This document shows, in pieces, positions 8,198 through 13,660 of a stretch of DNA of 35,276 bases (within the stretch, counting starts at the first letter, position 1; every line of letters starts with the position of its first letter). A model generated the notes under the pieces. That model was not told where the DNA came from. It was given only the letters and a program-made list of their open reading frames with translations, and did not search any database. A program made the translations under genes and the position numbers. Source of the stretch: a virus; IMG/VR virus record IMGVR_UViG_3300037293_000459, positions 1-35,276 of that record. One strand, given 5' to 3'.

Positions 8198-8713
8198 ATG
8201 GAACAACTTTCAACATACAGAGCCAAAGGAAATAAAGGCGAACTCGTATTACTGTTTAAATACGATTTAATTGGCAATTTAATGGCATTTGAAGTTTCGG
8301 AAAGTGAACTATCACCGGAACAATGGCAATGGTTGTTTTCTGACCGATTTCCAGCACACGAAAGCATTATTTTAAATGTTTGGATGAAAGAGGAATTATA
8401 CCTGAAGTTTTTTACAATAGTCAAGTCTCCAGCTGATATTTCATTTGAAGCCGCTTGGACTTTATATAATCATAAAATATCCAAACAAGACGCTCAAAAA
8501 GCATTCAAGAAAATGTCTGAAGCTGAAATCATACAGTTTTTTGTATCGATACCAAATTACGAAGGCTATTTGAAAAAAACAAAAGTATCTAAAGCCAATA
8601 TGGAACGCTACATCAACGGTAAGTATTGGGAAAACGAATATCCCGAAATTGTTGGGAAACGAAATTACAATCCTGTTTTAAAGGATTTGGCGAAATTGAA
8701 AACGAGTAAATAA
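8198..8713 (+). CDS. Hypothetical protein, 171 aa
   Basis: I chose ATG 8198 over GTG 8195; both are in frame just after the preceding stop. Mixed alpha/beta protein, Trp- and Glu-rich in the first 60 residues, helical and Lys-rich at the C-terminus. Family unknown. It is the last gene before the DGR-like cassette, from which it is separated by a 24-nt AT-rich gap. Confidence 0.6.
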   Translation: MEQLSTYRAKGNKGELVLLFKYDLIGNLMAFEVSESELSPEQWQWLFSDRFPAHESIILNVWMKEELYLKFFTIVKSPADISFEAAWTLYNHKISKQDAQKAFKKMSEAEIIQFFVSIPNYEGYLKKTKVSKANMERYINGKYWENEYPEIVGKRNYNPVLKDLAKLKTSK

Positions 8714-8737
8714 ATAAATAATTAAACAACAAATAAA

Positions 8738-9214
8738 ATGAATGAAACATTAACAGCCGATAAAGGCAAAGTATTAGAAGCTTACAACAAAGCTAAATCA
8801 CCACGAAAAGTAATGTTAGAAAATCTTTTCGGAATCAAGACTTTTCATCCCGATGTAAAAGCAAGAATCAAAACTTTTGACGATGTTCTTGCAGAACTAC
8901 AAATTACACCTAGAGATTTTGCACAACAATGCACCGGCTTATCGGCTGATGAAATTGCATACCGAAAGGTAAAATATATTGTACAAGTTTTCAATGAAGG
9001 ATGGACGCCCGATTGGTCAAATTCTAATGAGTATAAATATGTGCCTTATTTTAAAATGGGTTCTCCTCCGGGTGGCGGTTTTTCGTGCGGCGCCTGCGGT
9101 TTTTGGGGCACGGCTTCGAATGTCGGCTCGCGCCTTTGCTTTAAATCTTCTGATTTAGCAAAACATGCAGGAAAATTGTTCGAGACTATTTACAAAGATT
9201 TTTTAACACTTTAA
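8738..9214 (+). CDS. Variable protein 1, DGR-target-like, 158 aa
   Basis: Residues about 1-90 are helical and unlike the neighbour's N-terminus. Residues about 90-107 hold the conserved lead-in (WTPDWSN, YKYVPYF). Residues 108-134 are encoded by the variable repeat: GSPPGGGFS, then a variable tract rich in Cys/Gly, then NVGSRLCF. The Gly-Gly, Trp and final G-x-R pattern recalls the C-type-lectin-fold variable domains of DGR targets. About 24 residues (KSSDLAKHAG...) follow the variable part, unlike classical targets, where it ends the protein. No signal peptide. Role unknown; display of a variable binding surface is inferred. Confidence 0.8.
   Translation: MNETLTADKGKVLEAYNKAKSPRKVMLENLFGIKTFHPDVKARIKTFDDVLAELQITPRDFAQQCTGLSADEIAYRKVKYIVQVFNEGWTPDWSNSNEYKYVPYFKMGSPPGGGFSCGACGFWGTASNVGSRLCFKSSDLAKHAGKLFETIYKDFLTL
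9061..9140 (+). repeat. Variable repeat VR1
   Basis: 80-bp copy inside the first variable gene. Against the non-coding copy at 9636-9715 it differs at 17 of the 20 template adenines but at only 2 of the 60 other positions (offset 8 T to C, offset 76 G to T). Markedly GC-richer than its surroundings. Confidence 0.88.
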
Positions 9215-9225
9215 TTATAAACAAA

Positions 9226-9603
9226 ATGGACTACACAGAAATTAAAACATTTGAAGACGCTTGTACAGCTTTAAAATTAGACGCTACAACCGTAATTCCC
9301 GATTTTTCATTGTTCCCTGAAGCGGACAAATTAGCGATGATTGCACATGCAAAATTAGTATTAATTGCTAAAGCTTTTACAGGCGATTGGGTACCTGATT
9401 GGAGCGACTGGAGCCAATACAAGTATTTTCCTTGGTTCGAAATGGGTTCTCCTTCGGGTGGCGGTTTTTCGTCCGACGGCTGCGATTTTTGGACCTCGTA
9501 TTCGCATGTCGGCTCGCGCCTTTGCTTTCCAACTCGTGAAATGGCAAAATATGCAGGAAAACAATTTGAGGACTTGTACAAAGCCTATTTTGTAAAAGCA
9601 TAA
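9226..9603 (+). CDS. Variable protein 2, DGR-target-like, 125 aa
   Basis: Paralogue of the gene just upstream, 11 nt after its stop. The N-terminal ~55 residues differ from it, but the lead-in (WVPDWSDW, YKYFPWFEMG), the variable domain (residues 74-100, ending HVGSRLCF) and the C-terminal tail (MAKYAGKQFEDLYKAY) are shared. The variable tract differs from that of protein 1 at nearly every position where the template has an adenine. No signal peptide or membrane segment. Two such targets beside one template suggests either separate partners or a heteromer. Its stop is in frame with the template copy 33 nt downstream. Confidence 0.8.
   Translation: MDYTEIKTFEDACTALKLDATTVIPDFSLFPEADKLAMIAHAKLVLIAKAFTGDWVPDWSDWSQYKYFPWFEMGSPSGGGFSSDGCDFWTSYSHVGSRLCFPTREMAKYAGKQFEDLYKAYFVKA
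9447..9526 (+). repeat. Variable repeat VR2
   Basis: 80-bp copy inside the second variable gene. It differs from the template-like copy at 15 of 20 adenines and at only one other position (offset 76 G to T). VR1 and VR2 differ from each other at 11 positions, 10 of which are template adenines. Confidence 0.88.
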
Positions 9604-9635
9604 ATAAATAAGGTTGTGTGGTGCCGTTGCTGTAG

Positions 9636-9715
9636 TTCTCCTTCAGGTGGCAGTTTTTCGTACAACGACTACGATAATTGGAACACGAATTCGAATGTCA
9701 GCTCGCACCTGAGCT
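9636..9715 (+). repeat. Template-like repeat (TR), non-coding
   Basis: 80-bp third copy, 33 nt after the second variable gene. It has no start codon and is preceded by a stop in frame. Translated in the frame of the VRs it would give a tract of Tyr, Asn and Asp (YNDYDNWNTNSN) followed by a stop, the AAY/TAC-rich codon use typical of DGR templates. Adenines mark almost all positions that vary in VR1 and VR2. The 3' end (CTCGCACCTGAGCT) matches the VR ends except at offsets 72, 76 and 77, comparable to the IMH*/IMH difference in known DGRs. Confidence 0.85.
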
Positions 9716-9736
9716 AAAATATTAAAACATTTTTCG

Positions 9737-9763
9737 TTGACATCAAATATTTTTATATATTTG
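9737..9763 (+). promoter_or_regulatory. Bacteroidota promoter for the RNA after the TR
   Basis: Exact TAnnTTTG match, TATATTTG at 9756-9763, with a TTG at 9737-9739 (16-nt spacing, slightly short for the -33 element). The predicted start is about 9767-9768, exactly at the base of the long stem of the structured RNA. Confidence 0.65.
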
Positions 9764-9767
9764 TCAT

Positions 9768-9905
9768 GCAAAACATTACCAAGGAGCAATCCTTAAACCA
9801 TTTTTTTTAACAATAAGCGTTAGCCTCAACACGATGAAGGTGCTAGTGATAGCCCTAACTCATTCCTTGGAATGTTTTGCACATCCGACTTGAGGCTTTC
9901 GTGCG
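9768..9905 (+). ncRNA. Structured non-coding RNA downstream of the TR
   Basis: A long-range stem pairs 9768-9777 (GCAAAACATT) with 9871-9880 (AATGTTTTGC), and, after one bulged base, CCAAGGA (9779-9785) with TCCTTGG (9864-9870). AAGGA-GCAA-TCCTT (9781-9794) can instead form a GNRA-capped hairpin, so two folds compete. Inside are GTTAG/CTAAC (9819-9823, 9855-9859) and the GNRA hairpin GCTA-GTGA-TAGC (9842-9853). GCCTCAA (9823-9829) can pair with TTGAGGC (9890-9896) as a pseudoknot. It has no good reading frame of its own. It may be an independent RNA or the counterpart of the structured spacer 3' of the TR in known DGRs. Confidence 0.6.
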
Positions 9906-9921
9906 TTTAATATTTTCTAGT

Positions 9922-10440
9922 ATGCAAAAAGAAAATCAGAGACCAGTTCAGTCTAAAAATGAGCAAATCATGCATCTGCAAGTAACCGATGGTTTAGCAG
10001 TTGCTGTAATTCAAAATTCAAATTTTGAATTTATAATGCCTACAAAAGATGTGGCATTGGGTTATGGAATTTCTGGTGGAACTATCAGAAAACATCAAGA
10101 GAGATATAGCGATGATTTTGTAGAAGGAAAGCACTATGTAAAGGGTGCGACTATTAGTCACACCCTTTCAAACGTCCAACCACATGCTGTATTTTGGACA
10201 AAAGCAGGAATTATTCGTTTGGGCTTTTTTATCAAAAGTGAAAGAGCCAAACTTTTTAGAGATTGGGCAGAAAGTGTAATTTTAAATTATTCTGCACCAG
10301 CTGTACAACTTCCCGAAATTACTAAACGTAAACACAATCGGTTAACACAGGATAGAATGATAGGCATTTTGGCTGATATTGCAAAAATTGATGACAAAGC
10401 TTTGCGTTTAAGTTTAATCTCTAAATTAGGAATATCATGA
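9922..10440 (+). CDS. Antirepressor-like DNA-binding protein (Bro-N/ORF6N type)
   Basis: I chose ATG 9922 (172 aa); an upstream TTG at 9877 would lie inside the structured RNA. The N-terminal ~110 residues (FIMPTKDVALGYGIS, then HQERYSDDFVEGKHY, VFWTKAGIIRLGFFIKS, KLFRDWAE) have the order of phage antirepressor or Rha/Bro-N-like domains. The C-terminal ~50 residues are helical and basic. Such proteins often control the lytic switch. Its place directly after the TR and structured RNA makes a link to that system possible but unproved. The 3' end overlaps the next gene by 4 nt. Confidence 0.6.
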   Translation: MQKENQRPVQSKNEQIMHLQVTDGLAVAVIQNSNFEFIMPTKDVALGYGISGGTIRKHQERYSDDFVEGKHYVKGATISHTLSNVQPHAVFWTKAGIIRLGFFIKSERAKLFRDWAESVILNYSAPAVQLPEITKRKHNRLTQDRMIGILADIAKIDDKALRLSLISKLGIS

Positions 10441-10664
10441 TACCAACAAAATACTTTAGTACGAAATCAGAACTAACTGATTTTGCCAAAGCATTTAGAG
10501 CAATGCATCCTCTAAATTGGTTTTTGCGAACCACTTTAGAATGCGACCACAAAGTAAACGAACGTAGAAAGTCAATTATTTTGATTGCTGATGAAAAAAT
10601 AGTGCAACGCCTTACTATTTGTGGCACTTGCAAAAATGCGAATGTTGAACCTAAAAAACTTTAA
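10437..10664 (+). CDS. Small hypothetical protein with a CxxC pair, 75 aa
   Basis: 75 aa, coupled to the previous gene by ATGA. It contains one Cys (LECDHK) near residue 36 and a CGTCKNA pair near the C-terminus, which might bind a metal. Otherwise unrecognised. Confidence 0.55.
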   Translation: MIPTKYFSTKSELTDFAKAFRAMHPLNWFLRTTLECDHKVNERRKSIILIADEKIVQRLTICGTCKNANVEPKKL

Positions 10665-10666
10665 TT

Positions 10667-10939
10667 ATGAACACGTCTCACAACAATCATAGAAACCCTA
10701 TCGGGTTTAAGGTTACAGATAATAAGTTAATGGTTATAGAAGCTAATAATGAAGAGTCGGAAATTGACCCATTAATCCTACACAATAAAGCAATTTTAAA
10801 AATGGCAATAGAAATTCACAACATGATGGAAAAAAGAGCGAAAATGTTTATAAATGACCAACCATTTTTTGATATTGAAGGAAAAAAGATAGTTCCCTTA
10901 CTAAATAAATTGTACGTCAAATGGTACGAAAAATTTTAA
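10667..10939 (+). CDS. Small hypothetical protein, 90 aa
   Basis: 90 aa with no motif I recognise. Asn-rich N-terminus, then a helical, charged remainder. Two bases after the preceding stop, so co-transcribed. Confidence 0.5.
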   Translation: MNTSHNNHRNPIGFKVTDNKLMVIEANNEESEIDPLILHNKAILKMAIEIHNMMEKRAKMFINDQPFFDIEGKKIVPLLNKLYVKWYEKF

Positions 10940-10942
10940 ATT

Positions 10943-10955
10943 ATAAAACCACTCA
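10943..10955 (+). repeat. Left copy of a 13-bp direct repeat flanking the secreted-protein gene
   Basis: ATAAAACCACTCA here is identical to 11564-11576, which is the left arm of the terminator after the next gene. Downstream bases TTGAGCGATTT (10961-10971) make a weaker, mismatched stem-loop, suggesting an eroded terminator. Confidence 0.6.
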
Positions 10956-10974
10956 TTTATTTGAGCGATTTACT

Positions 10975-10982
10975 TAGTTTTG
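10975..10982 (+). promoter_or_regulatory. Possible promoter -7 element for the secreted-protein gene
   Basis: TAGTTTTG matches TAnnTTTG, 24 nt before the ATG at 11007. No TTG lies at the expected -33 distance, so support is partial. Confidence 0.4.
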
Positions 10983-11006
10983 ATTAACCAATAAAAACAG
11001 ATAAAG

Positions 11007-11561
11007 ATGAAAAAATTAATAATACTTATCGCTTTATTATTAAGCGGAATTGTTCAATCTCAAAATATAGATTATTTAAAAACATTAAGCAAATGTGATG
11101 AAACTTTTGCTCGTAAGTTTTCTGATTCAATTGCTAATAATTGTAAAACAAAGTATCAGTTTTATGGAATTTTAAAAAGTGAAAAAAGAAGTACTTATGT
11201 AGTTTTATATGTTCCCGAAACTTTTACTGAAGATGAAAAAAAACAAGTTAAAGATTTTGAAAACTCGAAAGAGTATCAAGATTTTGAGTTTCCAAACTGT
11301 TTATCCGTACATTTCTATACATTTAATGATGGCGAAAATAAAAATTTAGAAATTAAAGGAGTTGAAAAATTAAAATTTCATAGTGTAAAGAGTAAATATT
11401 TAAACATATTCCCAACTTGGAAAATATTCTTTGATTCTACCGCTGATTTGGAAAATACTTTAAAAGTGTTCTCACCAAGATATGATAACGCTCAAAATAA
11501 ATTACGGTTTTATTTAAAGAATTATAATGATTTATGGGAGATTAGCAACTGGTCTAACTAA
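11007..11561 (+). CDS. Secreted protein of unknown function (probable moron)
   Basis: 184 aa. Residues 1-18 (MKKLIILIALLLSGIVQS) are a clear Sec signal peptide with no lipobox Cys. The mature part is charged, mixed alpha/beta, with no named domain. It has its own candidate promoter, a strong terminator and flanking 13-bp repeats, the layout of a phage cargo gene expressed from the lysogen. It could alter the host envelope, such as receptor masking, but that is speculation. Its codon use is very AT-rich, like the rest. Confidence 0.7.
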   Translation: MKKLIILIALLLSGIVQSQNIDYLKTLSKCDETFARKFSDSIANNCKTKYQFYGILKSEKRSTYVVLYVPETFTEDEKKQVKDFENSKEYQDFEFPNCLSVHFYTFNDGENKNLEIKGVEKLKFHSVKSKYLNIFPTWKIFFDSTADLENTLKVFSPRYDNAQNKLRFYLKNYNDLWEISNWSN

Positions 11562-11563
11562 CA

Positions 11564-11592
11564 ATAAAACCACTCACTTGAGTGGTTTTTTT
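11564..11592 (+). terminator. Rho-independent terminator
   Basis: AACCACTC (11568-11575) pairs with GAGTGGTT (11580-11587) over a 4-nt loop, followed by a T run to 11592. The stem is perfect. It directly follows the stop of the secreted-protein gene. Confidence 0.85.
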
Positions 11593-11609
11593 ATGCGGTA
11601 AAAATCGAC

Positions 11610-11640
11610 TTGTAAAATTGTTTTTATTGCAATAATTTTG
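11610..11640 (+). promoter_or_regulatory. Promoter for the 77-aa gene
   Basis: TTG (11610-11612), 20-nt spacer, TAATTTTG (11633-11640): a good match to TTG-N-TAnnTTTG. The ATG at 11646 lies only 5 nt beyond, so the mRNA may be leaderless or the true start may lie further in. Confidence 0.6.
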
Positions 11641-11645
11641 GCACT

Positions 11646-11879
11646 ATGGCAAACACTAGAGCTAATGGTGTTCAACGGAATAAGCTTTTACGTTATCAAG
11701 CAGCTGTTGAAACTTATTTATTACATAAAACTGACGACATTCCTTTTGCAGTAGTGTGGCGAAACTATGTATATCCTAAACACTTTATTAGCAAAGGAAC
11801 ACTTTATACAGCCTTGAGTACTCCAATTAAAAAACAACTAAAGGAAATTGATAATCAAATAAAGTTAGATTTTGATTAA
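11646..11879 (+). CDS. Hypothetical protein, 77 aa
   Basis: Basic, helical 77-aa protein; the stretch from about residue 30 to 60 could be a DNA-binding helix pair but no family is clear. It has its own promoter after the terminator, so it is a separate transcription unit. A small late-gene regulator is one possibility given its place before the structural genes (inference). It converges on the leftward head block; the two stop codons share the sequence TTAA. Confidence 0.5.
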   Translation: MANTRANGVQRNKLLRYQAAVETYLLHKTDDIPFAVVWRNYVYPKHFISKGTLYTALSTPIKKQLKEIDNQIKLDFD

Positions 11880-12325
11880 ACGTTAGTTGCTTCAAAATTA
11901 TAAGTTATAAAATATTCTTGAACTCCATCGTCCCGAACGCTTTTTTGCAAATTACTCCGCAACATTTTACTGCAATTTTCTCCAGGACTAAACCCGTGTA
12001 TTTTTTCGTGGAGCTTTTCACTTAAATCCCAAATAAACCATGCCCGGTCTTTTTGTAATTGTGGAGCTTTGCCACTTGTGTGTGTCAGTTTTAAATTTGC
12101 TAAAGTGAATTTAACCGTTATCATTCCATTTTGGCGGTTCTGTGGGTTCTTGGATCTGTCGATACCTAAGTTGGTATAATTTACAGTCGAAATATCAATT
12201 AAACAACATGGCCACTTTACGGGCGGTTGATACATATTTAACTGACCCCAATCTTCATCAACATATTGTAGTTCGGTTATTTCGGCTAAAATTCTATCTT
12301 GAATATTCTGTAAAATGATTTTCAT
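11876..12325 (-). CDS. Neck/tail-terminator-like protein (Mu gpJ/gp37 position)
   Basis: 149 aa, last gene of the leftward head block. Alpha/beta protein with a helical start (ILQNIQDRILAEI), a Trp/Pro segment (QPPVKWPCCLID) and a beta-rich C-terminus, which is the general form of phage tail-terminator or neck proteins. Order after gpG agrees with a gp37-like role. No decisive motif. Overlaps the gpG gene by 4 nt. Confidence 0.55.
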   Translation of the reverse strand: MKIILQNIQDRILAEITELQYVDEDWGQLNMYQPPVKWPCCLIDISTVNYTNLGIDRSKNPQNRQNGMITVKFTLANLKLTHTSGKAPQLQKDRAWFIWDLSEKLHEKIHGFSPGENCSKMLRSNLQKSVRDDGVQEYFITYNFEATNV

Positions 12326-12789
12326 TTTTGTCTATTTTTTATAATTTCATCACTCAATTTTTTTAAGTTTCTATCTACAATTGTTACAATAGCAGCTCTT
12401 AACTGTTTATGGTCTCCAATAAACTGACGTTGTGGAATTGAAATATTTACTTTTCTACTAAATGCCCGGACTTTTTGCACCTTACCTTTAACAGTTCTGT
12501 TGAACGCTCGAACATTTTGAGTAGTTTTTATAGTTCCACCTTCGTTATGAATTTTAGCATAGGGAACGTCAAACTGCCATGTAATGGTATTGTTGCTTCT
12601 TTTTGAAGTATGAATTCCTTTTCTTAACCTTCCAGTTCCCATTAATAAACCTCGACCAGAATCAGCAATTTTTCGCTCTTTCCATTTTGAGCCAAAAAAA
12701 CCACCTTGTTCAAAGTTTCTATCAAATAATTCAGTCGCTTTAACTTCAATGTCTTTTAAAGTTTTATCGGTAAATTGCTGAAAATTCAT
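12322..12789 (-). CDS. Phage virion morphogenesis protein (Mu gpG-like)
   Basis: 155 aa. Segments SGRGLLMGTGRLRKGI, then VPYAKIHNEGG, then SIPQRQFIGDH match the signature of the virion morphogenesis/tail completion family (gpG or gpS), which acts at the head-tail junction. Length is normal. It sits between the gpF-like gene and the neck gene with 4-nt overlaps on both sides. Confidence 0.82.
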   Translation of the reverse strand: MNFQQFTDKTLKDIEVKATELFDRNFEQGGFFGSKWKERKIADSGRGLLMGTGRLRKGIHTSKRSNNTITWQFDVPYAKIHNEGGTIKTTQNVRAFNRTVKGKVQKVRAFSRKVNISIPQRQFIGDHKQLRAAIVTIVDRNLKKLSDEIIKNRQK

Positions 12790-13628
12790 AATTTCTTTTT
12801 AAATTCTTTTATAACTATTTTCGCTCCAGCAACTTTAGTATAAGGATGTGATGGAGGGAATACCACTTTTTGTTTACCCGGATTGAACCTAAATATTTCG
12901 AGTTTGTTTTTACCGTCCTTTCCTATTTGGCTTGTAGCCAACTCACCTTGTGCAATTGCCTTTTCACTATCACTAGCCTTATAATCTTCTGGCAAAACTT
13001 CTACAACTGTACAACGACATCTCCAACCATTAGGAGGCATGAAGCTGTCCCAAAACGTATCGCTTTTGGGTAATGTAGTATCTCGTAATTTATCGTGGCT
13101 GTCTCGAACTCTTTTATCTCCTGCAGTACGGTATTGCAAATTATAATCGTTATCAAAATTTGACCATTTATTAGCCATTTGAGACGAAGCAATTGCAAAC
13201 TGATATTCTGATTCTAAATATTGTCTATTGTACGTTTCATTGATACTTTGAACTTCTTTAAAAAATTGTGGAAATATTTTTATTTTTCCATCACTATTTA
13301 ATAATAGTTGTGAAGCTTCAAAAAGTTGAGCATGGGTTTTTAGTGCCGAAAAGTAAAAAGTATCATTCTGTAAATTTTCTAAAAGTGTTCCATCAACAAC
13401 ATTATCAATAATTGTTTTATCAAAAATGGCATTGGTATCGTTTATTAAATTTTGAAACTCTTTTGTATTTAGTAAGTCGCTAGTTTTATAAACTTGGTTG
13501 GAATGTAACTTTTTAAACGCCTTTTCAGCGGTTTTTAAAAGCTTTTTAAATTTACTTCCAATAGATAAGGAAAGTGCCTCTTTCTCGCTTTTACAAGTCG
13601 AACAATTGCAGTCATAAATAAAATGCAA
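12786..13628 (-). CDS. Head morphogenesis protein (Mu gpF-like)
   Basis: 280 aa from the TTG at 13628. The C-terminal half carries the typical Mu F/SPP1 gp7 signature: RTAGDKRVRDSHDKLRD and PPNGWRCRCTV, the latter a Cys pair at the end of the domain. N-terminal Cys pair CNCSTC. The start is problematic: no ATG lies in frame, and the frame stays open upstream with protein-like text (KYFGALHERL) back into the portal gene. Either TTG is used or the product is made by frameshift from the portal gene (see the slippery site). Confidence 0.82.
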   Translation of the reverse strand: MHFIYDCNCSTCKSEKEALSLSIGSKFKKLLKTAEKAFKKLHSNQVYKTSDLLNTKEFQNLINDTNAIFDKTIIDNVVDGTLLENLQNDTFYFSALKTHAQLFEASQLLLNSDGKIKIFPQFFKEVQSINETYNRQYLESEYQFAIASSQMANKWSNFDNDYNLQYRTAGDKRVRDSHDKLRDTTLPKSDTFWDSFMPPNGWRCRCTVVEVLPEDYKASDSEKAIAQGELATSQIGKDGKNKLEIFRFNPGKQKVVFPPSHPYTKVAGAKIVIKEFKKKL

Positions 13629-13660
13629 TCGCTCATGTAATGCCCCAAAATATTTAGGGC

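Noticed and set aside
9361-9601. Alternative and reverse-strand reading frames overlapping the second variable gene
   Set aside because: Open only because the GC-richer repeat lacks stops in several frames; the VR2 frame fits the paralogue.
9636-9715. Third repeat as a simple decayed duplicate of the variable domain
   Set aside because: Random decay would scatter differences over all bases; here nearly every difference is at an adenine of this copy, and VR1/VR2 also differ at those positions.
9877-9921. TTG start for the antirepressor-like gene
   Set aside because: It would translate the stem of the structured RNA; ATG 9922 fits better.
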